In this document: positions 1 through 5,757 of the stretch, one piece after another
How positions within the stretch are numbered: position 1 is the stretch's first letter
Layout: the number at the start of each line of letters is the position of its first letter
Assembly (NCBI GenBank): GCA_047517485.1
Contig: JAKZSU010000091.1
Location: 1 to 7,351 of the forward strand
Length of the DNA: 7,351 nucleotides
Reading direction: 5' to 3'
DNA from: JAKZSU01 sp047517485
GTDB lineage: Bacteria > Pseudomonadota > Alphaproteobacteria > UBA7887
Made by a program: the position numbers and the translations under genes
Notes under the pieces: generated by a model
The model's database searches: none
Told to the model about the DNA's origin: nothing
What the model saw: the letters and a program-made list of their open reading frames with translations, nothing else

Positions 1-392
1 AACCTGGGAGAGCCAATTGGGGAATCCCGGTTGATGCAGCCGTTTTCGATGGGCGTGAATTGCACACAATATTGGCCGTAAAAAGTTCCAGCAAAACTAA
101 AGCTCTTATCATCCGTCTCGGATATCAAAATTTCTCTACGTCTGATTTGGGACGACTCGGTGAAAATGTAAGTTCCCTCACTTTCTCCGCTGTATCTGAC
201 AAATGTTTTCAGCCTGATCATGCTCGAATCAAATACGTTCGAGATGGTGTGCTGGGCGATTGTCCCGCCGCCCGGACAGGCTTGATGGATTTCTCCTAAT
301 GAGGGCGTGAGCAGTCTGCCGCCGCATCCCGCGAGCGCGAGAGCCGGTATGGCCAACAACGCGAGAGCAACGCGGTGACGGTGTTTGATCAT
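1..392 (-). CDS. Unrecognised lipoprotein, 3' end beyond the left edge (partial)
   Basis: The minus strand is open from an ATG at 392 to the window edge, giving 130 codons without a stop. The protein starts MIKHRHRVALALLAIPALAL and continues AGC, a textbook type II signal peptide: a basic n-region, a hydrophobic core and a lipobox LAGC with the acylated Cys at residue 23. The product should therefore be a membrane-anchored lipoprotein. The mature part looks beta-rich and polar (for example VRYSGESEGTYIFTE) and has further Cys residues near residues 39, 111 and 121; I do not recognise a family. No good Shine-Dalgarno sequence precedes the ATG, but the signal peptide makes this start convincing. 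Base composition is much more AT-rich than the other genes here (24 G+C in 60 bases at 121-180), which may mean recent acquisition or fast divergence. The opposite-strand ORF at 60-299 is taken to be its shadow. Confidence 0.72.
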   Translation of the reverse strand, partial: MIKHRHRVALALLAIPALALAGCGGRLLTPSLGEIHQACPGGGTIAQHTISNVFDSSMIRLKTFVRYSGESEGTYIFTESSQIRRREILISETDDKSFSFAGTFYGQYCVQFTPIENGCINRDSPIGSPR

Positions 393-431
393 GCCGCACT
401 GTACCAGTTCTCGGCGGTGATGTTTATCGTT

Positions 432-476
432 GGTCCCCCCACCCTGCCTCCCCCGCGAGTGGGGAGGGATTTTTAG
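432..476. repeat. Short palindromic REP-like element with a C-rich/G-rich hairpin
   Basis: CCTCCCC at 447-453 pairs perfectly with GGGGAGG at 461-467 around a 7-nt loop and is followed by GATTTTTAGG. On the minus strand it can be read as PSPLAGEAGWGDQR, a peptide that often appears in spurious ORFs over intergenic repeats in proteobacterial genomes (recalled knowledge, not searched). The run of T after the stem could make a plus-strand terminator, but no plus-strand gene is seen upstream. I therefore call it a dispersed intergenic palindrome. It sits next to copy A of the larger repeat. Confidence 0.5.
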
Positions 477-484
477 GAGAGGGC

Positions 485-604
485 GTTCGGGGGCAGCGAG
501 CCTGTGTTCCGCGTGGTTTTAAAGCGCGTTCACGCGCCACGCAGGCTGGCCTCGCATTAGCTCGGGCGCGCGGTCGCGCTTGCCGTGAGCGAAGCTCACG
601 GGGG
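485..604. repeat. GC-rich dispersed repeat, copy A (solo)
   Basis: This is one of five copies in the window of the same GC-rich sequence. The invariant core gcgcgcggtcgcgcttgccg lies at 566-585. Upstream are the shared leader with gttccgcgtggttttaaagc and a cgttcacgcgccacgcaggc block. At the 3' end CCGTGAGC (583-590) pairs perfectly with GCTCACGG (594-601) around GAA. The AGCCTG...GCGTGG leader can also pair, with a bulge, with the downstream CCACGCAGGCT. The copy ends at the CACGGG block and lacks the tail that copies C, D and E carry. Minus-strand ORFs across it read arginine-rich peptides (RSRQARPRARANAR) that I regard as artefacts. Confidence 0.8.
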
Positions 605-715
605 ATAGAACTCAGAAGTCGGAAATGCCGGCGGTGAGGGTGGCCACGGGTTGGGATCCTCTCATTGAATCCTGTCCCCGTGGCCGTGTCCCCGTCTTGC
701 CCCAAATCCCTCCGG
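605..715. other. Intergenic stretch with a 9-bp inverted repeat
   Basis: No convincing gene is seen. GGCCACGGG at 642-650 is matched perfectly by CCCGTGGCC at 677-685 with a 26-nt loop. Inside the loop GGAT and ATCC can extend the pairing. A hairpin or a bound inverted repeat are both possible, and there is no T-tract to suggest a terminator. The stretch lies just downstream (on the minus strand) of the possible 70-aa gene ending at 716. Confidence 0.35.
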
Positions 716-928
716 TCAGCGGACCGCGCTTGGTGCGTGGGCGGCGCCTATGAGGGCGCTTTGCTGATCCATTGGTAGCGCGCAGCACGCGGCCCAGGCG
801 TTCGAGATCGCCGCGCGGGAGCCGTCGCGTCGGGCGGCGCCGAGCTGCTTAGTGACCGGGTGGTTGCCGCCCAATGTTCGCGTCGCGGCGGCGAATAGGG
901 CGTCGTTTTCGGCTCTCGCTGTCGGCAT
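716..928 (-). CDS. Possible small hypothetical protein, 70 aa
   Basis: The ATG at 928 opens a 70-codon frame ending in TGA. The protein begins MPTARAENDALFAAATRTLG and is Ala-rich and probably helical. It has no signal peptide or membrane segment, and has a Cys pair in WAACCALP. Third codon positions are strongly G/C, as expected for a real gene in this genome, and the amino-acid make-up is not the Arg/Pro-rich kind typical of shadow frames. Against it: the Shine-Dalgarno is weak (only a distant GAGG), overlapping frames on both strands are also open, and I recognise no family. An 11-bp inverted repeat lies 34-74 bases upstream of the start and would fall in its leader. It is a plausible but unproven gene. 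Confidence 0.4.
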   Translation of the reverse strand: MPTARAENDALFAAATRTLGGNHPVTKQLGAARRDGSRAAISNAWAACCALPMDQQSALIGAAHAPSAVR

Positions 929-961
929 ATCTGTTGGCTCGCGCCTCGGTTTGGAAAATTC

Positions 962-1002
962 GCGCCGCCCGGTAAGGGGGAAGGAAACTTTCCGGGCGGC
1001 GC
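962..1002. other. 11-bp perfect inverted repeat (hairpin 1 of 3)
   Basis: GCGCCGCCCGG at 962-972 is complementary to CCGGGCGGCGC at 992-1002, with 19 nt between. The interior GGAAA-C-TTTCC could form a competing small stem. Read on the minus strand the hairpin is followed by GAATTTTCC, weakly terminator-like. It could be a leader structure of the small minus-strand ORF at 716-928, a terminator, or part of an RNA gene; the sequence does not decide. Confidence 0.45.
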
Positions 1003-1027
1003 TTGAACGTTGGAACTATAGGAATCC

Positions 1028-1060
1028 ATTTAACGCGGCCGCGCGGCGCGGAGGTTAAAT
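1028..1060. other. ATTTAAC/GTTAAAT hairpin (hairpin 2 of 3)
   Basis: ATTTAAC at 1028-1034 pairs perfectly with GTTAAAT at 1054-1060. Inside, CCGCG (1039-1043) pairs with CGCGG (1047-1051) around a CGG loop. On the plus strand the structure runs into TTTTG. AT-rich outer arms around a GC-rich inner stem would suit a transcription terminator or an operator, but no gene on either side requires one. Confidence 0.4.
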
Positions 1061-1087
1061 TTTGTCGAGGCGATGACAAGAAGTGTC

Positions 1088-1120
1088 AACCAGACCGCAC
1101 GGGGTGCGATCTGGTTGTTT
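1088..1120 (+). terminator. Candidate intrinsic terminator hairpin (hairpin 3 of 3)
   Basis: A 13-bp stem with a single C/A mismatch is formed by 1088-1100 (aaccagaccgcac) and 1104-1116 (gtgcgatctggtt) around a GGG loop. On the plus strand it is followed by GTTTATTAAG, a modest U-rich stretch. The reverse side lacks any T-tract, so a plus-strand terminator is the better reading. No plus-strand protein gene precedes it, which leaves open a small transcript from the hairpin-rich region 960-1120. Confidence 0.35.
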
Positions 1121-1129
1121 ATTAAGCGT

Positions 1130-1550
1130 GTTCGGGGGCACCGAGCCTGTGTTCCGCGTGGTTTAAAGAGCGTTCACGCGCCACGCGGGCTGCCTCGCAT
1201 AAGCTCGGGCGCGCGGTCGCGCTTGCCGTTCGCGGTGCTCACGGGCGGTGGGGTGATCTGGATGAGGGCGGAGACTGGGTTCCGGTTTTTAAAGCGCGTT
1301 CACGCGCCACGCAGGCTGCCTCGCATAAGCTCGGGCGCGCGGTCGCGCTTGCCGTTCGCTTTGCTCACGGGCGCTGGTGCGAGCTGGGTGATCGGGGAGA
1401 CTGAGTTCCTTTGTTTTTGAGAGCGTTCACGCGCACGCAGGCTGGCCTCGCATTGGCTCGGGCGCGCGGTCGCGCTTGCCGTTCGCTGCGCTCGCGGGCG
1501 CTGGGGCGGGCTGGATGATCGGGGAGACTGGGTTCTTTTGGTCTTGACGG
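1130..1550. repeat. Tandem array of the GC-rich repeat: copies B, C, D (period about 126 bp)
   Basis: Three head-to-tail units carry the invariant core gcgcgcggtcgcgcttgccg at 1209, 1335 and 1462, so the spacings are 126 and 127 bp. Copy B (1130 to about 1284) starts with the same leader as solo copy A. Copies C (about 1285-1410) and D (about 1411-1550) start at the (g)tttttaaag-cgttcacgcg block. C and D end in a tail containing gatcggggagactg, which is diverged in B. Units differ by small substitutions and by one missing base in D, so this is an older duplication rather than an assembly artefact. Long ORFs on both strands across the array repeat Arg/Ala-rich peptides and are considered spurious. 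It fills much of the 929-1665 interval, where I see no convincing gene. Confidence 0.85.
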
Positions 1551-1665
1551 CGTTCGTGACGATCTCGGAACCGATCGTCGGGTCGGTGTCGGGGCGGGGG
1601 GAGTAGGGGCGGAGGCCTCCGCCAGTCCTCTTCGAATGCGGCAACGCCAAGCGCGCCGAGGCGGA
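1551..1665. other. 3' flank of the Sel1 gene with two palindromes
   Basis: GACGATC (1558-1564) pairs with GATCGTC (1573-1579), and 1608-1623 (ggcggaggcctccgcc) is a perfect 16-bp palindrome. Both lie 3' of the minus-strand Sel1 gene that ends at 1666. Neither is followed on the minus strand by a clear T-run, so a standard intrinsic terminator cannot be claimed. They could be mRNA 3'-end structures of the operon. Confidence 0.35.
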
Positions 1666-2061
1666 TCACATCATTGGCGATCTGGCCCAGGTCTTGGGGT
1701 ACCACTCCCGCGCCAGGCGGTGTGCCTCGGCGATTTGTTCGGGCGTCATGCGCGCTTCGAGCGACTCGCGGTTTGTCACCGCGCGATCGCGGGCATCGCC
1801 GGCGAGCCGCGACGCCGCGAGGGTGTACCACATGTGGGCCATGACAGTGTCCCGCGGCACGCCTTCACCGTTGGCGTATAGGACGGCGAGGTGGTACTGG
1901 GTTTCGCCGTCCCCTCGGTCGGCGAGAGGGCGCCAGTAGTGCAAAGCGGCGGCATAGTCCTTGGCGTTATAGGCCGCCAAGCCATCATCAAAATCGCCGG
2001 CGCCGGCCGGAGCGGCGAACCCGACAAGCGAAATGAGTAGGGTGAGAAGCAGTGATCTCAT
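1666..2061 (-). CDS. Secreted Sel1-repeat protein, 131 aa
   Basis: The protein starts MRSLLLTLLISLVGFAAPAG with a likely Sec cleavage after AGA (residue 21), so it should be periplasmic. The mature part carries Sel1-like (TPR-related) helical repeats: a unit beginning near residue 27 (AYNAKDYAAALHYWRPLADR) and a clear LAVLYANGEGVPRD signature at residues 58-71, followed by AHMWYTLAA. The C-terminal MTPEQIAEAHRLAREW is the usual end of short alphaproteobacterial members (recalled). Sel1 repeats generally act as protein-protein scaffolds; no catalytic residues are expected. The ATG overlaps the stop of the upstream 45-aa ORF (TAATG), there is no good independent Shine-Dalgarno, and translation probably depends on coupling. 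It is the last gene of the cyclase operon. The small size leaves room for roughly two repeats only. Confidence 0.85.
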   Translation of the reverse strand: MRSLLLTLLISLVGFAAPAGAGDFDDGLAAYNAKDYAAALHYWRPLADRGDGETQYHLAVLYANGEGVPRDTVMAHMWYTLAASRLAGDARDRAVTNRESLEARMTPEQIAEAHRLAREWYPKTWARSPMM

Positions 2062-2198
2062 TAGCGCACTGGGTGAGCGTGTGCCGCGTCGGTCGATTCA
2101 TTAGTCGCGGGCTCGTCGTCGGCCATGAGGCGGCTGTCGCCGGCGACAGCGCCGGAGAGGATCGCCGCGAGCTTCCGGACGTGGTTGGCGTCGGTCAT
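2061..2198 (-). CDS. 45-aa mini-ORF resembling the N-terminus of a class III cyclase (truncated remnant or coupling peptide)
   Basis: This frame encodes 45 residues starting MTDANHVRKLAAILSGAVAG and continuing DSRLMADDEPAT. Aligned without gaps to the first 39 residues of the upstream cyclase (MADNTVTQKVAAILAADAVG...) I count 20 identities, including KxAAIL, RLMAxDEPAT and DAA. After about residue 39 the likeness stops and a short tail (HAHPVR) leads to the stop. The cyclase's first metal-binding Asp (D17) aligns with Ala here and the rest of the catalytic domain is absent, so it cannot be an active enzyme. Its ATG overlaps the cyclase stop (ATGA) and its TAA overlaps the ATG of the Sel1 gene (TAATG). 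It may be the scar of a deleted second cyclase gene, kept because it couples translation, or a small peptide with its own role. Confidence 0.6.
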   Translation of the reverse strand: MTDANHVRKLAAILSGAVAGDSRLMADDEPATNESTDAAHAHPVR

Positions 2199-5100
2199 TG
2201 AGACGGCAGTGGCGGGATATCGAGGCCGGCCTTGCGAAGGCCTATGACCAAGCGTTGAGGCACAGAGGGATCTACGAATGGCAACCGCTCCAGGCCACCT
2301 AGAAAGCCTGGGCTTACGCGAAGCACGTTGGCCGCGGCAACTTTGGCCTCATCGTCGTTGCCTGCAAAAGCATGGGCCGCCGCCAGCCATTGATATGCCG
2401 CACCAAATTCCGGATTGAGGCTGACTCCTGCATTTAGAACCGCGATGGCCTCGTCGTAGTTCTCTTGTGCAAACGCGATGGTTCCCTTGTACAGCAAAGG
2501 CCGGACCGCATAGGGATCGAGCCGGCTCGCCTTGCTAGCTAGGGCGTAGTTGCCCGTGTAGGTGTAAAGGGCCGCCAGTGCCATGTAGCCCATCGCGTAG
2601 CTGGTATCGAGCGCGATAGCCGTGTTCAATGAAGATGCCGACTCACTGAATTGCTCCGCCTCATACTGCCGTCGGCCAAGTTGGGCGTGTGCTAACGGCA
2701 AGCTGCCGTTGAGCGCAACCGCTTTCTCCGCATTGAGCATGGCGGCATCGAGCGTCGCATCGGGTATGTCCCAGCCGTAATAGTTGGCCAAGTGCTGCGT
2801 ATCCGACAACTCGGCATAGGCGGCAGCGAATGCGGGATCAAGTTCGATCGCTTGCTGCAGGAGGTCACGCGCGCGAAGGGCCGCGGCCTCAGTCCGGCGT
2901 TCTTTCTCTATTCTGGCACGCAGAAAAAGGTCGTAGGCCTGGTGGCTTTCGGTGAGCTGCCCAGAGCCTCTCGTCGGCGTCAGTTCACCAATTTCAGATT
3001 GCATGGCCGAGATGATCTGGCGCGTGACATCGTCCTGGACTTCGAAAACATCGATCAACTCCCGGTCATAGCGCTCGCCCCAGAGATGAGTGCCTGTTTC
3101 GGCATCGATCAGCTGGGCAGTAATGCGAACCTTGTTGCCAAACTTCCGAACACCCCCTTCCAGCACATAATCTGCACCAAGCGCCTCAGCCACCTCAGCG
3201 ATGTCCACTGCCTCACCCTTGAAGCGAAAGGTCGAGTTGCGCGCGATCACTAGCAGGCCCTCGAAGCGCGACAGTTCGGTAATCAAATCCTCGGTAATCC
3301 CATCGGCGAAATAGTCCTGCTCCGGATCACCCGACATGTTGTCGAACGGAAGCACGGCGATAACCGGGCGGGTGGGGGGTGGCGGTTCGTCGAAAAGGCC
3401 GGCTTTTTTCCAGCCTTCCACGACATGCTCGGCCAGCGTCGGATGCATGTTGAATTTTTCCAACTCCACACGACTGTTCTCGGCAAAGCTTGGGTAAAGC
3501 GCCAACAGTTTGGTCATCGTCTCATCGGCTTCCTCGGGCCGTTCCAACTGTCCATAGATTGCCAGCCGCCAGACGTGGGTCCAGAAAAAGCCGGGCAGGT
3601 TCATTTTCAACGATTCGACGCGCGCGGCCTCGTAGTCGCGATTGGCGTAGCGGTCCAATATATTGGCAACGTGATACCAACCCGGCGGATTGGGATCGAT
3701 CCGCATGGCCTTGTCCGTCAGTGCGACTCCTCGTTTGAGTGACTCGGGACTGGTTGGCGCCATGTAGACGCCGGCGGCGGCGAGCACGAAAGCGTTGTTG
3801 GGGTTAATGGCGAGAGCGCGATCGGCCTCGACGATCGCCTCGTTAACTTCGTTGCGCCAGAAATGGGTGCGTGCGAGATGCCAATGAGTCATTTGGCTGC
3901 TGGGATCGAGTTCGACGCCTTTCTGCGCAGCCGCCAATGCCCGGTCGAGCGCGTCAGGCCGGGTGTTGTAAGCGAAGGCGTATTCGTCGGCATAAATGAA
4001 GGCGAGTTTGGACCAGGCGTCGGCGTAAGACGGATCGAGGTCGACCGCGCGCTCCAGACAGTCGCGCGTCTCGGCATGGACTTCCGGGGTCAGGATCTGC
4101 TCATAGGCGTAGGCGCGCAGTACACAGTCGTAGGCCTCGAGTTTTTCTGTTCCCGGCGGCTTGTCCTCCAGCCCGGCACGCGAGATGACGCCGTAGGAGC
4201 CGGCAATCGCGCCAACGATCTCCGCGGTGATTTCATCTTGCAGGGCGAAAAGGTCGGTTGCTGTAAGATCGCGATCGAAGCTGTCGTTCCACAGCTGAGT
4301 GCCGTCGGTGGCGTCGATCAGCTGCGCGGACACGCGTACGGTCTCGCCCGATCGACGGACGCTTCCGACAGTGACGTAACGGGCGCCTATTTCGGCGGCA
4401 ATGGTTCGCACGTCCTCGACCCGGCCCTTGTATTGGAAGCTAGTGTTGCGTCCGATGACGAACAAGTCGCGAAAGCGAGAGAGGCCGGTAATCAGGTCCT
4501 CGGTCAAGCCGTCGGAGAAATAATCCTGGTCCGGGTTGCCGCTCAGATTATGAAACGGCAGAACCGCAATAACTGGGCCCATGGGCACGGCGAGAACCGG
4601 GTCATCGGTAGGCGTTCCGTCGGCTTGAACCATTTGTGGCGCTTCGACGCGGATCGTGAGTCCCCATACGGCAAGGCCGACCAGGATCGCCAATCCCGCC
4701 GCCAAAGCGATGACTAGCTTGGGTCGGCGAGATGACTTTGTCATTCGGTCACCATCCGAGCCGCCTAGCACCACGGAAAAAGCCTTTACCGGGTGTTTGA
4801 CGTTCTTGACCTGATGCGAGCCGGCGTCGGCGAAATCGACGTCGAGACGGTCGCGGAGCGCGGCTTGGACAACGTTGGAGACGATGATCGCGCCCGGTTG
4901 GGCGATGCTCTCCAAGCGCGCGGCGACGTTGACGCCGTCGCCGTAGATGGTGCCGTCGGTTTTCTCGAAGATATCGCCGAGGTGGATGCCGATGCGGAAA
5001 TGCATGCGGCGGTCTTCGGGCACCGGCTGGTTGGCCTCGGCGAGGCTCGCCTGGATGGCCACGCCTGCGTGAACGGCGCCGGCGGTGGTGGCAAAGACGG

Positions 5101-5290
5101 CCAGTACGCTGTCGCCGGCGGTGTCGACGACGCGGCCCTGGTTGGCCTCGATATGCTCGGCGAAGACCGCGCGCGCGGCGTCGAGCGCTTGGATCGTCGC
5201 CGGCTCGTCCTCGGCCATCAAGCGCGTGTAGCCGACCGCGTCGGCCGCGAGAATGGCGGCTACTTTTTGCGTGACTGTGTTGTCGGCCAT
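2195..5290 (-). CDS. Membrane-bound class III adenylate/guanylate cyclase with two TolB-N-like + TPR modules, 1031 aa
   Basis: It is predicted to make cAMP or cGMP from ATP or GTP. Residues 1-175 are a class III catalytic domain with metal-ligand Asp17 (AADAVGYTRLM) and Asp60 (TAGDSVLAVF), and Asn121/Arg125 (GDGVNVAARLE). The usual base-selecting Lys before TxGD is Asp56. A basic stretch (KSSRRPK) precedes one membrane helix at about 192-212, placing the cyclase in the cytoplasm and the rest in the periplasm. Residues 239-350 form a TolB-N/FlgO-like domain (PVIAVLPFHNLSG...QLW) and about 380-632 TPRs ending in KKAGL. After a PPPP linker, a second TolB-N-like domain begins at 642 (PVIAVLPFDNMSG) with TPRs to 1010 and a second RKAGL cap at 1019-1023. 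Family members usually carry one such module (recalled). The start is the ATG at 5290, preceded by GGGGGA. The frame stays open to 5863, but that extension is Ser/Arg-rich and lies antisense to another gene. It is the first gene of the operon. Confidence 0.9.
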   Translation of the reverse strand: MADNTVTQKVAAILAADAVGYTRLMAEDEPATIQALDAARAVFAEHIEANQGRVVDTAGDSVLAVFATTAGAVHAGVAIQASLAEANQPVPEDRRMHFRIGIHLGDIFEKTDGTIYGDGVNVAARLESIAQPGAIIVSNVVQAALRDRLDVDFADAGSHQVKNVKHPVKAFSVVLGGSDGDRMTKSSRRPKLVIALAAGLAILVGLAVWGLTIRVEAPQMVQADGTPTDDPVLAVPMGPVIAVLPFHNLSGNPDQDYFSDGLTEDLITGLSRFRDLFVIGRNTSFQYKGRVEDVRTIAAEIGARYVTVGSVRRSGETVRVSAQLIDATDGTQLWNDSFDRDLTATDLFALQDEITAEIVGAIAGSYGVISRAGLEDKPPGTEKLEAYDCVLRAYAYEQILTPEVHAETRDCLERAVDLDPSYADAWSKLAFIYADEYAFAYNTRPDALDRALAAAQKGVELDPSSQMTHWHLARTHFWRNEVNEAIVEADRALAINPNNAFVLAAAGVYMAPTSPESLKRGVALTDKAMRIDPNPPGWYHVANILDRYANRDYEAARVESLKMNLPGFFWTHVWRLAIYGQLERPEEADETMTKLLALYPSFAENSRVELEKFNMHPTLAEHVVEGWKKAGLFDEPPPPTRPVIAVLPFDNMSGDPEQDYFADGITEDLITELSRFEGLLVIARNSTFRFKGEAVDIAEVAEALGADYVLEGGVRKFGNKVRITAQLIDAETGTHLWGERYDRELIDVFEVQDDVTRQIISAMQSEIGELTPTRGSGQLTESHQAYDLFLRARIEKERRTEAAALRARDLLQQAIELDPAFAAAYAELSDTQHLANYYGWDIPDATLDAAMLNAEKAVALNGSLPLAHAQLGRRQYEAEQFSESASSLNTAIALDTSYAMGYMALAALYTYTGNYALASKASRLDPYAVRPLLYKGTIAFAQENYDEAIAVLNAGVSLNPEFGAAYQWLAAAHAFAGNDDEAKVAAANVLRVSPGFLGGLERLPFVDPSVPQRLVIGLRKAGLDIPPLPSQ

Positions 5291-5405
5291 GGTGCATCCC
5301 CCACCGGCACCCAACCTCCGGTAATCGTTAGGAGAGTACGCCACGCCGTGACCCGGCTCAACTGTGCTAATCTCAGAGAAGCAAGTGAGCACTGGCGGAG
5401 TCGCT
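5291..5405. promoter_or_regulatory. Divergent intergenic region with a candidate minus-strand promoter
   Basis: This 115-bp gap separates the minus-strand cyclase operon from the plus-strand gene pair and must hold both promoters if they are transcribed from here. A possible minus-strand sigma-70-type promoter is TTGAGC (5361-5356) and TACTCT (5338-5333) separated by exactly 17 bp; the -10 match is poor. On the plus strand TGCTAATCT near 5364-5372 resembles an extended -10 but lacks a well-spaced -35. GGAG at 5397-5400 is the ribosome-binding site for the ATG at 5406, and GGGGGA just upstream of 5290 serves the cyclase. No clear operator palindrome is seen. Confidence 0.35.
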
Positions 5406-5750
5406 ATGCGCCGGATATTGATGTTGACGGTTTTGTTCGCGGGTCTGATCGGGCTGGCCGCGCCGGTGGCGCTCGCCGCCGATCTGGTGAAGGTGCGGAT
5501 TACCAATCCCAGCGCGCTGAAATTGAATGTCGAGATCCGCGACATGGTGTGCGACGAGAAAGTGATCTGGCAGGGCAAGATGAAGCCCGGTGAGTCGCGC
5601 AAGTTGCGGATCTGCGCCGGTGCCGGCGGTACCGGGATCATTCGCGCGGTGGTCGCCGGCGGCTGTGCGTCGGCGCAGGCGACGATCCACGACGGGCTCC
5701 GCCGGGGCGATGAAGTGGCCGTCGCGCCGGCCGCGGAAATTGAAGAATAA
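5406..5750 (+). CDS. Small exported protein of unknown function, 114 aa
   Basis: The chosen start is the ATG at 5406, with GGAG five bases upstream; it gives a good Sec signal peptide MRRILMLTVLFAGLIGLAAP continuing VALAAD, with cleavage near residue 24. An upstream GTG at 5364 would only add 14 polar residues and spoil the signal. The mature protein of about 90 residues looks beta-rich and has three Cys (49, 70 and 87), an odd number, so at most one disulphide plus a free thiol. It has motifs such as ITNPSALKLNVEIRD and KPGESRKLRIC, resembling small periplasmic beta-sandwich proteins, and ends in an acidic EIEE tail. I recognise no family. Its stop is followed closely by the lipoprotein gene, so the two are likely co-transcribed, divergently from the cyclase operon. 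Confidence 0.75.
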   Translation: MRRILMLTVLFAGLIGLAAPVALAADLVKVRITNPSALKLNVEIRDMVCDEKVIWQGKMKPGESRKLRICAGAGGTGIIRAVVAGGCASAQATIHDGLRRGDEVAVAPAAEIEE

Positions 5751-5757
5751 ATTGGCC

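Noticed and set aside
424..705. 93-aa minus-strand ORF over the hairpin element and repeat copy A
   Set aside because: It consists of translated repeat (RSRQARPRARANAR, PSPLAGEAGWG), patterns commonly seen in spurious intergenic ORFs.
962..1116. tRNA or known riboswitch in the hairpin cluster
   Set aside because: I could not fold a cloverleaf with an anticodon arm or TψC motif, nor match a riboswitch core that I know; it is left as unexplained structure.
1130..1550. CRISPR array
   Set aside because: The units are about 126 bp and similar along most of their length, with no short repeats separated by unique spacers, and no cas gene is nearby.
1073..1831. Overlapping ORFs of 115, 116 and 134 aa across the tandem repeats
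   Set aside because: Their peptides repeat with the DNA period (for example HAPRRLPRISSGARSRLPFA twice) and the same sequence is open on both strands, which is expected of GC-rich repeats rather than genes.
3863..4717. 284-aa plus-strand ORF opposite the first TolB-N/TPR module
   Set aside because: It is antisense to a clearly conserved protein, has no recognisable domain, and is long only because high GC removes stops.
4749..5297. 182-aa minus-strand ORF and 266-aa plus-strand ORF (4793-5593) over the cyclase domain
   Set aside because: Both are out-of-frame shadows of a high-GC gene with intact cyclase motifs; the minus one is almost entirely Arg/Pro/His-rich.
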